From NCBI GenBank assembly GCA_002254385.1, contig NJDO01000041.1, forward strand, positions 1 through 15,439: a stretch of DNA of 15,439 nt, in the 5' to 3' direction. Each line of letters starts with the position of its first letter. Within the stretch, counting starts at the first letter, position 1. This DNA is from Thermoplasmatales archaeon ex4484_6 (GTDB lineage Archaea; Thermoplasmatota; Penumbrarchaeia; Penumbrarchaeales; Penumbrarchaeaceae). Below, piece after piece: positions 1 through 6,584 of this stretch. A program made the position numbers and the translations under genes. The notes below the pieces were generated by a model that was given only the letters and a program-made list of their open reading frames with translations, did not search any database and was not told the DNA's origin.

Positions 1-11
1 ACTGGATGCTT

Positions 12-56
12 GGTTTGAAAGAGATATTCGGTCAGATACTATTAATCTTTCAAACC
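12..56. repeat. 11-bp perfect inverted repeat
   Basis: GGTTTGAAAGA (12-22) and TCTTTCAAACC (46-56) are exact reverse complements with a 23-nt spacer. The arm length is above what chance usually gives in a short stretch. It could be the hairpin of an upstream gene's terminator, an operator, or the relic end of a mobile element. No T-run follows, and nothing else supports one option. Confidence 0.5.
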
Positions 57-148
57 TCTGCACACCGGTATCCTCCAATCGACGATCCGGTGCTGATAGA
101 TGGGAAAGTCCCGATTCTCTTTCCAATCGGCGGAAGGGACTTACCACA

Positions 149-181
149 ATATCCCATAAGATCACTTTGCGTAAGGGATAT
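149..181. promoter_or_regulatory. Putative operator upstream of permease gene
   Basis: ATATCCC (149-155) and GGGATAT (175-181) form an inverted repeat ending 9 nt before the TATA-like element of the permease gene. The words TATCCCATA and AAGGGATA found here both recur in the palindrome upstream of acr3 (3972-3990). A shared regulator, possibly the ArsR encoded at 3536-3904, is an inference from this match and from the arsenic-related neighbours. Confidence 0.35.
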
Positions 182-190
182 TGAATTTCC

Positions 191-198
191 TTTATAAT
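191..198 (+). promoter_or_regulatory. TATA-like element for permease gene
   Basis: TTTATAAT is centred about 29 nt upstream of the ATG at 224. That is the archaeal distance from TATA box to transcription start, and no SD sequence precedes the ATG. Together these suggest a leaderless transcript starting at or just before 224. Confidence 0.45.
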
Positions 199-223
199 GA
201 AAATGTATTAAACGGTGCTCGTC

Positions 224-1242
224 ATGGACATACTGGAGATCATACTTCTTGCACTTTCGAGCGGTTGGGATGCACTGATCGATTACGTCAGCCAGCATAC
301 GCTGACTTGCCTCGTACCAGCATTGTTCATAGCGGGAGCCATCGCTGCCTTCGTGAAGAAGGAAGCAATTCTGAAGTATTTCGGACCGGACGTTAAAAAG
401 TATATGTCCTATCCTCTGGCAGCCGTCTCGGGGGTGATTCTTGGCCGGCAACCGCCTTTCTCTATTCGGGTCCGGCCATAAATGTTCTTGCCATCGTATA
501 TACTGCCAGTGCACTCGGATATGATATTGGAGCTGCAAGGGCAGTCGTTGCCATTGTCATGTCGATTGTCATAGGCATTTTCATGGCAGCTATTTTCAGG
601 AAACACGACAGGAAGCTCATTGAGGAAGCAAGATCCCAACCTTCGATGACCTCGGGATCGGGAGGAGCAAAGAGACAGAAATGGGTCCCTGTGGCATTCT
701 TTGCGGCCCTTTTGGGAATACTTCTCTTTGGAGCTTCTTCACTGAGTTGGATGATAAAGTTCCCCATCGTATATGTGCTGACCCTCGGACTTGCACTTCT
801 CATTATCTACTATTATACCAGAGATGAGGTTACTGACTGGGGTATGGAGACCTGGGACCTGACCAAGAAGATAGTGCCGATACTGATCGCGGGAGCTTTC
901 GTGGTCGGCGTGATAGCCTATTTTCTCCCACCCGAGACCTTTCAACCTCTACTTGGGAATGAAGGGATAACCGCAAACTTCCTTGCATCGGTGATCGGCG
1001 CCATACTCTACATGCCAACACTCCTCGAGGTTCCCGTGATCGGGACGACATTCGGGTATTCGGACGGGATAATGGGATCGGGTCCCGCCCTGTCCCTGCT
1101 TCTTGCGGGACCCGCTGTAAGCCTCCCCAACATGATAGTCCTTGCAAGGATAATGGGGTTGAAGAAGACTGCCGTTTACATCCTTCTTGTCATACTGTTC
1201 TCTTCGATAGCGGGCTTCGTTTACGGTAATCTGGTTGTGTGA
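224..1242 (+). pseudogene. COG0701/ArsP-type permease, disrupted by internal deletion
   Basis: This is a DUF318/COG0701 permease (ArsP-like; relatives export organoarsenicals or are linked to arsenic and other metals) read in two frames. Frame one runs 224-442 (73 residues, MDILEIILL to VSGVIL). The family sequence resumes in another frame at about 445 with PATAFLYSGPAINV and continues to the stop at 1242, ending with the typical PTLLEVP, GPALSLLLAGPAVSLPN and YGNLVV segments. The family normally has about 22 residues at the junction, including the CSC cysteine motif and the IYRRGAG segment. Their absence with a frame change implies a deletion near 64 nt. Adding those residues back gives about 360 aa, normal for the family, with about eight membrane segments. 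As written, the gene gives only an 85-residue truncated product from the ATG. No SD precedes the internal ATG at 559. It may be a true pseudogene or an assembly collapse. The start at 224 is chosen for the leaderless promoter; GTG at 215 is possible. Confidence 0.8.
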
Positions 1243-1255
1243 AAAAGGTGATGAC

Positions 1256-1309
1256 ATGCAGTTCCATGGATCGGAAATGGATGTTCGTGTTCGAGAAGTA
1301 AAGATGTGA
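1256..1309 (+). CDS. Possible 17-residue mini-ORF
   Basis: ATG at 1256 is preceded by AGGTGA at a 4-nt spacing and encodes MQFHGSEMDVRVREVKM, stopping at 1309, 12 nt before the next gene. The good ribosome-binding site and position between two co-directional genes allow translation, perhaps for coupling. The peptide has no recognisable family and no cysteines, so it may be meaningless or the remnant of a lost gene. Confidence 0.2.
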   Translation: MQFHGSEMDVRVREVKM

Positions 1310-1321
1310 GGTGAAAACGAT

Positions 1322-1684
1322 ATGATAGTGAAGATAGTACTTGACGGTGGCCTGAAGTCCTGCTGTTCCGTATATCCACCGGAGTTCGTGAAGGAGGTCA
1401 CATCCATCTGGCTTAAGAATGTCGCTGATGTCGAAGTGATAGATCGCACCGCGGTAGAATGGATCCCCGATGATCTGGCAGCCCTGGGACTTGAACATTT
1501 CGGTGACAGGATATTTCCTCTTGTTTACTGCGGGGATGTGCTGGCCTCCATGGGAGCCATTCCGGATGCTGCAACGCTTGCGGCCATGGCAATGGAGAAG
1601 ATGGAATACGGGATAACGAGGGATGACATCCTCAAGGTGATCGGTGAAGAGGAAAAGGCGTCCGATAACGGGAATCAGCGGTAA
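1322..1684 (+). CDS. ArsD-like thioredoxin-fold protein
   Basis: This 120-residue soluble protein has a vicinal cysteine pair (C14-C15, in LKSCCSVY) after the first beta strand. A later segment, FPLVYCGDVLASMGAIPD (65-82), matches the cis-proline strand and turn of thioredoxin-fold proteins, with a third cysteine at C70. The layout recalls ArsD, the arsenite chaperone with a CC pair and a similar PLV-x-GxV-x-GxxP tail. It also recalls the small thioredoxins that accompany COG0701 permeases. Overall identity is too low for me to assign ArsD. The start has SD GAGGTGA before ATG 1322. The gene lies 79 nt after the broken permease and 52 nt before the CDF gene, in the same direction, so these were probably co-transcribed. 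Likely role, inferred: a thiol or metalloid carrier for the transporter. Confidence 0.55.
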   Translation: MIVKIVLDGGLKSCCSVYPPEFVKEVTSIWLKNVADVEVIDRTAVEWIPDDLAALGLEHFGDRIFPLVYCGDVLASMGAIPDAATLAAMAMEKMEYGITRDDILKVIGEEEKASDNGNQR

Positions 1685-1736
1685 GAATAATATCCGGAGA
1701 CACTTCTGTGGTGATTGATGCAAGTTCGAGGGTTCC

Positions 1737-2657
1737 ATGATGAACGGGCATGTACATGAACATCAAGGAGAAGCATCAATATCAGAAAGAAAGTTAACAT
1801 TTGCCATTTTTTTCAATTTGTTAATAACGGCCATGGAGATAATTGGGGGCTTGCTCTCGGGAAGTCTGGCCCTTCTCTCCGATGCTCTTCACAATTTCAC
1901 GGACAGCACATCTTTATGGTTGAGCCTTCTGGCACAGAGGATCAGCAGACGTGATGCCACGGGCGGAATGACCTTCGGATACAGAAGAGCCCGGATAATG
2001 GCCGCTTTCATCAATTCATCGATCCTTGTGGCAGTGACCCTGTTCCTTTTTAAGGAGGCCTTCACGAGATTCTTCAATCCGACCCATATAAACGGACCAC
2101 TAATGATAATCATCGCTTCCATCGGACTTATCGCAAATCTTTTTTCCGTTCTCCTGCTGAAGCGTGATTCAAAATACGATCTTAACATCCGTTCATCATA
2201 TCTTCATCTCGTAGCCGACACACTCTCCTCGATCGTGGTCGTGGTGGGTGGTCTGATTATGTATTTTTTCGAAATATACTGGCTCGATCCCCTGCTCAGC
2301 GTTCTGATCGGTCTTTACCTGCTCAAGGAGACATGGGGAATACTCTCAGAGAGCATTCACATCCTGATGCAGGGAGCTCCCAAGGATATCAGTATCGGGG
2401 AATTACGGGACATTGTTGAAGGGATCCCTGGGGTAGAGTGTCTGCATCATGTGCATATCTGGCAGATGGATGACAGGAACGTCAATTTCGAGGGTCATGT
2501 CCAGCTTGGGGAAGATATCAATCTGAAGGAAGCGGACGCGATAAGAATGAAGATCAACGAACATCTCAGGGAAATGGGCATCACCCATACGGTCATCCAG
2601 ATGGAGTTCGATCCCTGCCCGGACATGTCTCTTGTCAAGAAGGGGTCCTGCATGTGA
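1737..2657 (+). CDS. Cation diffusion facilitator (zinc-type efflux, CzcD/ZitB-like)
   Basis: This 306-residue CDF protein exports divalent metals, probably Zn2+ (possibly Cd2+ or Co2+), out of the cytoplasm in exchange for protons. The N terminus is histidine-rich (HVHEH, 5-9). Six membrane segments follow, with the two metal-site motifs in segments 2 and 5: SDALHNFTD (H52, D56) and YLHLVAD (H157, D161). The HxxxD pair at both positions is typical of the zinc branch. FGYRRARI (80-87) is the usual loop after segment 2. The C-terminal cytoplasmic domain (about 215-295) contains HHVHIW, with histidines in the region that binds metal in this family. Length is normal for the family. ATG 1737 or 1740 can serve as the start, with a weak GAGGG before it. 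It fits the metal-resistance role of the region. Confidence 0.93.
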   Translation: MMNGHVHEHQGEASISERKLTFAIFFNLLITAMEIIGGLLSGSLALLSDALHNFTDSTSLWLSLLAQRISRRDATGGMTFGYRRARIMAAFINSSILVAVTLFLFKEAFTRFFNPTHINGPLMIIIASIGLIANLFSVLLLKRDSKYDLNIRSSYLHLVADTLSSIVVVVGGLIMYFFEIYWLDPLLSVLIGLYLLKETWGILSESIHILMQGAPKDISIGELRDIVEGIPGVECLHHVHIWQMDDRNVNFEGHVQLGEDINLKEADAIRMKINEHLREMGITHTVIQMEFDPCPDMSLVKKGSCM

Positions 2658-2680
2658 TGAACAGATAATTTCACCTCAGC

Positions 2681-2703
2681 GGGATGACGTCGATATTCAT
2701 CCC
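2681..2703. repeat. Inverted repeat between CDF and DUF998-like genes
   Basis: GGGATGA (2681-2687) and TCATCCC (2697-2703) are exact reverse complements with a 9-nt spacer, starting 23 nt after the CDF stop. There is no downstream T-run, so an intrinsic terminator is doubtful. The GGGAT...ATCCC layout resembles the palindrome upstream of acr3 and could be an operator for the next gene. Confidence 0.4.
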
Positions 2704-2780
2704 TGGCAGGTTTGCATTGAGAATATTAGATCGTGATTGAAGAGACCGAAAGGGATTGAAAGAATTTTCACGGAGATCGG

Positions 2781-3527
2781 ATGCGGGTCCGAGCAGGTGG
2801 GAGGAGCATGCTAAAATATTTCAATGTTGAAAAACATGTTTCATTTGATAGGATGTCCATCTTATCGGTCAGCGGCTCGGCAGTTAAAGATGTACTGAAG
2901 CTTTTTCGCTTACTGTTCTTCATAAACGTTATCATGATATTCGCTGCGGTTCTCCTGTATCCTGGCAAGTTCCCCGTGTTGACATATCCCATAAGCGATC
3001 TCGGGGCCACCAGGGCTTTGAACGGTGATGCCAACACACCCTCCATGTTGATCCTTATCAGCGGAATGGTGATATCCTCCATATTGATGTTCAAAGCGGC
3101 ATTCAGACTGGAGAAGGAAAGGGCCCGGGGACCGGCAAGGGCCATGTTCTTTCTCACGATGCTCTGCGGTTTCGGATACATCCTGTTGACAGCACCCGAT
3201 GACATCATGGATACGGTCCACAGGTGGGGGGGAGCTCTTACAGTAGGGTCCCTGTGGGCGATCACGATCATCATGCTGGAAATGTTAAGGAGCTCATTCG
3301 GTATAAGGAAGTTCATAATCTTCCATTACGTCCTCCATGTGACCGTCATCATCTATGCGATCTGCTTCTTTCTCGATCTCTACGTTCGGGATATGGCGCA
3401 GAAGGCAGCCTTGCTGGCTCTTGGTACCATATGGATATTGTGCGTGAACGGCCTGAGCAGATCCTTGAGAGGGGAAATGGAAGCCCAGGGTGAGGAATTG
3501 CGAATGGAGTCCACGCTGCCAAGGTAA
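2781..3527 (+). CDS. DUF998-like multipass membrane protein
   Basis: This 248-residue integral membrane protein has about six hydrophobic segments (near 40-60, 88-107, 120-138, 150-170, 178-200 and 205-222). The most family-like part is YPISDLGA (69-76), after the first membrane segment; ISDLG at this place is typical of DUF998-type proteins, which have no settled function. HRWGG (147-151) opens the fourth segment. The tail is short and charged. Two starts are possible: ATG 2781 after CGGAG at a 5-nt spacing, or ATG 2808 after GGTGGGAGG. The stop lies only 8 nt from the end of arsR on the other strand. The family assignment rests on a short motif, so an unrelated membrane protein remains possible. 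Its place among metal-resistance genes does not by itself show a role in resistance. Confidence 0.7.
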   Translation: MRVRAGGRSMLKYFNVEKHVSFDRMSILSVSGSAVKDVLKLFRLLFFINVIMIFAAVLLYPGKFPVLTYPISDLGATRALNGDANTPSMLILISGMVISSILMFKAAFRLEKERARGPARAMFFLTMLCGFGYILLTAPDDIMDTVHRWGGALTVGSLWAITIIMLEMLRSSFGIRKFIIFHYVLHVTVIIYAICFFLDLYVRDMAQKAALLALGTIWILCVNGLSRSLRGEMEAQGEELRMESTLPR

Positions 3528-3535
3528 AGGGACCT

Positions 3536-3904
3536 TTATTCCCTATCATGGATGGATCTCAGTTCATTGAAGAGAACCTTTCCCTTCTTCGAGAGGCTGT
3601 AAAGGATGAAATGTCCTTCCCTCTTTCCTTCAACCAGATCGGCTTTCTTGAGGATATCCAGGTGATATGAGAGCTTTGAATTGGATATGTCATCGAGAAG
3701 ATGCTGGATGAGGCATACGTAAAGCGGTCCATGGTCCAGCATGTCCATGATCCTGATCCTTATGGGATCGGAAAGTGCCTTGAAATCCGCTGATATGGAA
3801 CTGCACCGTTCGTCATCCAGTTCGAGCCATTCTTCTTTCTTCGGAAGACCAAGGTCGAGGCATCTGCATGCTTCAATCAGGCGTCCCTCTTCGTTGGAAG
3901 GCAT
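3536..3904 (-). CDS. arsR: ArsR/SmtB-family winged-helix repressor
   Basis: This is a transcriptional regulator that should release DNA when it binds arsenite or a metal. The core FKALSDPIRIRIMDMLDHG and the recognition helix region SNSKLSYHLDILKKADLV, followed by the wing EGKREGHFILYSLS, are typical of ArsR. From the start at 3904 the protein is 122 residues. Cysteines lie N-terminal (CRC, residues 13 and 15), just before the core (C34) and in the helix after the first winged-helix segment (C64, in YVCLIQ, where ELCVCDL lies in classical ArsR). The CxC plus single-cysteine layout is closer to the CadC type than to textbook ArsR. Start: a TATATA element at 3931-3936 is about 30 nt before ATG 3904, suggesting a leaderless message. 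ATG 3940 and 3922 are in frame but overlap or lie too close to that element. It diverges from acr3, the usual arrangement for autoregulation with the efflux gene. Confidence 0.9.
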   Translation of the reverse strand: MPSNEEGRLIEACRCLDLGLPKKEEWLELDDERCSSISADFKALSDPIRIRIMDMLDHGPLYVCLIQHLLDDISNSKLSYHLDILKKADLVEGKREGHFILYSLSKKGKVLFNELRSIHDRE

Positions 3905-3930
3905 GTGGATGCGATTATCCATTTCTGAAA

Positions 3931-3936
3931 TATATA
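3931..3936 (-). promoter_or_regulatory. TATA-like element for arsR
   Basis: TATATA sits about 30 nt upstream of ATG 3904 on the minus strand, the archaeal promoter distance for a leaderless transcript. The 8-bp palindrome TCCCGGGA (3942-3949) lies directly upstream, where the BRE and a possible operator would be. Confidence 0.4.
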
Positions 3937-3973
3937 ACATTTCCCGGGATCTTCGTTAACAATCATAGGACAA

Positions 3974-3987
3974 GGGATAAGTATCCC
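3974..3987. promoter_or_regulatory. Perfect palindrome in arsR-acr3 control region
   Basis: GGGATA-AG-TATCCC lies between the divergent arsR and acr3 genes, about 17 nt upstream of the TATA-like element of acr3. It is the best operator candidate for the neighbouring ArsR. Its halves match the inverted repeat upstream of the permease gene (TATCCCATA and AAGGGATA occur in both). Binding is an inference. Confidence 0.5.
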
Positions 3988-4003
3988 ATATACATCCATT
4001 TCA

Positions 4004-4012
4004 AGATAAATA
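4004..4012 (+). promoter_or_regulatory. TATA-like element for acr3
   Basis: AGATAAATA is centred about 27 nt before a predicted transcription start near 4035. That would give a short leader carrying the SD GGGAGG (4036-4041), 9 nt before ATG 4051. Confidence 0.35.
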
Positions 4013-4050
4013 GAATTTTCGTCATCAAATCAAACGGGAGGTTCTTGGAC

Positions 4051-5202
4051 ATGGCAGGAGGAAGAGAGCTATCGTTGTTCGAGAAATATCTCAGTATCTG
4101 GGTAATCCTGTGCATCGGAGCGGGTATTATTCTGGGTAGGTTGATACCTTCGATTGCAACGACAATGGATTCCCTTTCCATCCATCAGGTTTCGGTCCCC
4201 ATCGCAATTGCACTGTTCTTCATGATGTATCCGATAATGGTGAAGATCGATTTCGGGGAGGTGGTGAAAGCTGCAAGAACACCGAAACCGGTCCTGATGA
4301 CCCTGGGGATTAACTGGCTTATCAAACCCTTCACCATGTATGCATTCGCATTTCTATTCCTGGGGATCCTTTTCAGGGGATTCCTTGACGGAACAGAGAC
4401 GATAAGAGGGGATGAAGAGGTGGAGCTCTGGAGAAGCTACATTTCGGGAGCCATCCTTCTTGGAATAGCGCCATGCACGGCCATGGTGCTTGTCTGGAGT
4501 CATCTTGCAAGGGGTAATGACGGGCTGACCCTTGTCATGGTGGGGATAAATTCGCTAACTATGCTGGTTCTCTATGCACCTCTCGGGGGATTTCTTCTCG
4601 GAGTGAACGCGATGCCCATACCCTGGAAGACGATACTCCTTTCCGTAAGCATCTATGTCGCACTTCCGCTTGCCGCGGGTTACATAACACGAAAGCTCAT
4701 AATCAGATACAGGGGCATGGATTGGTTCGAGCAGAGGTTCGTTCGCTACCTGACACCGGTGAGCATGATCGCACTTCTGGCAACGCTCATCCTCCTGTTC
4801 TCCTTCAAGGGGGATGTGATCGTGAACAACCCGCTCATCATATTCTGGATATCGATCCCCCTCTTCATACAGACCATATTCATCTTCTCCTTGGGGTATT
4901 TTGTCGTGGCAAGGATGTTGAAGCTTTCGTATCGTGATGCCGCACCCGCTGCGATGATCGGGGCATCCAACCATTTCGAGGTTGCGATTGCAACGGCAAC
5001 CGTGCTTTTCGGTCTCTCGTCGGGAGCTGCCCTTGCAACGGTCGTTGGTGTTCTGATAGAGGTCCCCTCGATGCTCTTTCTGGTGTACATATCAAGGAAG
5101 ACCTGTTTTCTTTTCAGGGAATGCCATCTGGATGAGAAACAATGCAGGAGGAATGGAAGGGTGGATCGAAATACCCCCATACGGCCAAATCCGATCCGAT
5201 GA
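4051..5202 (+). CDS. acr3: Arsenite efflux permease ACR3
   Basis: This 383-residue member of the ACR3 family of the BART superfamily exports arsenite (or antimonite) using the proton gradient. It has about ten membrane segments. The two residues central to the family are present: the cysteine in GIAPCTAMVLVWSHLARG (C142) and the glutamate in VGVLIEVPSML (E337). SNHFEVAIA (306-314) is another signature. The open frame extends upstream to 3868, but that part overlaps arsR and the control region. ATG 4051 gives the normal family N terminus and has GGGAGG 9 nt upstream. The C-terminal tail (350-383) is polar and contains three cysteines (in TCFLFREC and KQC), an addition that could bind metalloid. 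It forms the classic divergent pair with arsR and provides export for the arsenite made by ArsC at 9310. Confidence 0.96.
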   Translation: MAGGRELSLFEKYLSIWVILCIGAGIILGRLIPSIATTMDSLSIHQVSVPIAIALFFMMYPIMVKIDFGEVVKAARTPKPVLMTLGINWLIKPFTMYAFAFLFLGILFRGFLDGTETIRGDEEVELWRSYISGAILLGIAPCTAMVLVWSHLARGNDGLTLVMVGINSLTMLVLYAPLGGFLLGVNAMPIPWKTILLSVSIYVALPLAAGYITRKLIIRYRGMDWFEQRFVRYLTPVSMIALLATLILLFSFKGDVIVNNPLIIFWISIPLFIQTIFIFSLGYFVVARMLKLSYRDAAPAAMIGASNHFEVAIATATVLFGLSSGAALATVVGVLIEVPSMLFLVYISRKTCFLFRECHLDEKQCRRNGRVDRNTPIRPNPIR

Positions 5203-5237
5203 AGGGAGAAACCATGTAATTCGAATACAGCATCAGT

Positions 5238-5246
5238 AAAAAAAAA
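5238..5246 (-). terminator. Oligo-T terminator (minus strand)
   Basis: Nine consecutive A on the plus strand read as T9 on the minus strand, about 135 nt past the stop of the TDT transporter gene. Oligo-T tracts are the usual archaeal intrinsic terminators. With the hairpin at 5293-5323 it would end minus-strand transcription before acr3. Confidence 0.45.
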
Positions 5247-5292
5247 CTCATGAACATCAACCCTATGCTGATCGATGCTCACAACAAAAGAG

Positions 5293-5323
5293 TGAAGATT
5301 CGGTGAAACACACCGAATCTTCA
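5293..5323. terminator. Hairpin between convergent acr3 and TDT genes
   Basis: TGAAGATTCGGTG and CACCGAATCTTCA are perfect 13-bp complementary arms around the loop AAACA. This is the strongest hairpin I see in the window. It sits between two convergent genes, 90 nt past acr3 and 58 nt past the TDT gene, as expected of a two-way transcription stop or 3'-end stabiliser. On the minus strand a loosely T-rich stretch follows (TCTTTTGTTGTG); on the plus strand none does. Confidence 0.6.
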
Positions 5324-5380
5324 TACAAAAATCTTCATCTCTCCATAACCCCAATTTTCCGGAACATCCCTCGATTAACT

Positions 5381-6511
5381 CTACTTGAAGACGGTCCCGT
5401 GATATGTATATCTGACAGTATTGATGAATGTCACAACCCAGAAACAAACCAGAAGGAGGAAGAGGGCGAATCCGACGTAATCGACGATCTCAAGAGAGAA
5501 AGTCTTTGCCACAACATGGGACGCCGCAACATATGCTCCAAGGGGGAAAGTGAATGCCCACCAAGACATTGCATAGGGTAGTTTCAATCTCCGGATATAG
5601 TGAACCGTCATGAGTATTGCGATAGCTGCCCACCAGATACCGAAACCCCAGAATATCATACCGAATACAAGGAATGGTTCCTTTACGGTGATGATCGACG
5701 AATGCTGAACAAGGTTGATGAGAGCGACCGTTCCGGCACCTATGGGGCCAAGATTGATCCAGATGGTCGGGGCCAGTATATTCGGAAGGGGTTTATGGAG
5801 GATGAAGCGATGAGTTACAAGGGCGAGAAGAAATAGATAGATGAAGAAACCGGCACCCCACCCCACGAAATTCGTCAAGACCACCAGCTCCTGAACGGTA
5901 CCCGTGAATTTGTCTATGAGTAGACTTCCGGCTATTGGTATGACGATCAATCCCACCGGAGGAATGAACCAGGCGGGGTTTATATGTTCTATCCTGACAT
6001 GATCGCCCTTGAACATGGAATATGGCAGATAGATACCGAAAAGAACGGTGATGGCCGCACCCGAGAACCAGAATATCGATCCCATGAGATCATTCTTCCC
6101 GATGACAAGGAAATCCGATGAAAGGACCATCATGCCCACGGAGATCGTCGGATAGAAATTGCTGTTTATGGGATGTTTCAGACTTTCATATGACTCTTTC
6201 TTAAAAAGTACCCATCTGAGGATCCAGGGAATCAGGAGAACGAAGAATAAAATAACGTTAAAATAGAACAGTGCCAGAGCAGCCTCCTTCAGCCAAGGGA
6301 TATACTGTGAATAGAAATCACTGGTCAGGGCCAGAATACCGGTTCCCATGATCGAGGCGAACCAGGACGGAGCAAAGTTCTTGACGATCTCGCATTTACA
6401 TTTGATATCTCTCAACAATTCAATACACCTCTTTTTAATGTCGGGATTCCGCTGAATCGAAAGAATTGCATTGTTGTCATTTTCCGGACTCTTGATCTCG
6501 ATGCCATTCAA
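5381..6511 (-). CDS. TDT/SLAC1-type transporter (TehA/Mae1/Ssu1 family)
   Basis: This 376-residue membrane protein of the tellurite-resistance/dicarboxylate transporter (TDT) family has about ten segments. Typical parts in order are NFAPSWFASIMGTGIL (45-60), HPINSNFYPTISVG (113-126), NPAWFIPPVGLIVIP, GPIGAGTVALINL and WWAFTFPLGAYVAAS. Relatives move small anions: malate, sulfite, or chloride/nitrate in SLAC1 channels. The substrate here cannot be read from the sequence. Start: no in-frame ATG lies before the core. TTG 6511 gives the longest form, but TTG 6418 has GAGGTG at about 7 nt and gives 345 residues, closer to the family, so the true start may be 6418. It converges with acr3 and diverges from the arsC operon. 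A sulfite or thiol-related export role would suit the neighbours but is only a guess. Confidence 0.88.
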   Translation of the reverse strand: MNGIEIKSPENDNNAILSIQRNPDIKKRCIELLRDIKCKCEIVKNFAPSWFASIMGTGILALTSDFYSQYIPWLKEAALALFYFNVILFFVLLIPWILRWVLFKKESYESLKHPINSNFYPTISVGMMVLSSDFLVIGKNDLMGSIFWFSGAAITVLFGIYLPYSMFKGDHVRIEHINPAWFIPPVGLIVIPIAGSLLIDKFTGTVQELVVLTNFVGWGAGFFIYLFLLALVTHRFILHKPLPNILAPTIWINLGPIGAGTVALINLVQHSSIITVKEPFLVFGMIFWGFGIWWAAIAILMTVHYIRRLKLPYAMSWWAFTFPLGAYVAASHVVAKTFSLEIVDYVGFALFLLLVCFWVVTFINTVRYTYHGTVFK

Positions 6512-6537
6512 CCGCCGTCAGTGTTCCCAATGGAGTC

Positions 6538-6557
6538 ATTTCAAGGAAATGTGAAAT
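6538..6557. promoter_or_regulatory. Inverted repeat at predicted TDT transcription start
   Basis: ATTTCA (6538-6543) and TGAAAT (6552-6557) flank 8 nt and cover the position (about 6554) where transcription should begin from the minus-strand TATA-like element. A repressor site here is plausible. The arms are short, so chance is not excluded. Confidence 0.3.
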
Positions 6558-6576
6558 GGCCTAACACGTGGGATTA

Positions 6577-6584
6577 TTTAAATA
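6577..6584 (-). promoter_or_regulatory. TATA-like element for TDT gene
   Basis: TATTTAAA on the minus strand is about 70 nt upstream of TTG 6511. It predicts a start near 6554 and a leader of about 40 nt, or 135 nt if translation starts at 6418. Confidence 0.4.

Larger units (their letters stand above)
1..190. other. Left-edge region, no convincing gene
   Basis: No gene can be supported here. Two plus-strand frames stay open (one to about 182, one to 197), but neither resembles a family I recognise. The longer one runs through the TATA box of the next gene, so it is probably not coding. One frame begins LDAWFERDI, which faintly recalls reverse transcriptases of group II introns, but this is too short to call. 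The stretch could be the tail of a gene outside the window. It carries an 11-bp inverted repeat at 12-56 and a second one at 149-181, listed separately. Confidence 0.4.

Noticed and set aside
6..197. 63-codon plus-strand frame at the left edge
   Set aside because: No SD, no known motif, and it reads through an inverted repeat and the TATA-like element of the permease gene.
50..538. Minus-strand open frame of 162 codons
   Set aside because: Antisense to the permease gene and its promoter; the translation resembles no family.
3868..4050. N-terminal extension of acr3
   Set aside because: It would overlap arsR and the shared promoter region, and the added residues are not ACR3-like; ATG 4051 has an SD and the family start.
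6505..6507. ATG at 6507 (minus strand) as the TDT start
   Set aside because: It is in a different frame that stops after about 29 codons; only TTG codons (6511 or 6418) open the transporter frame.
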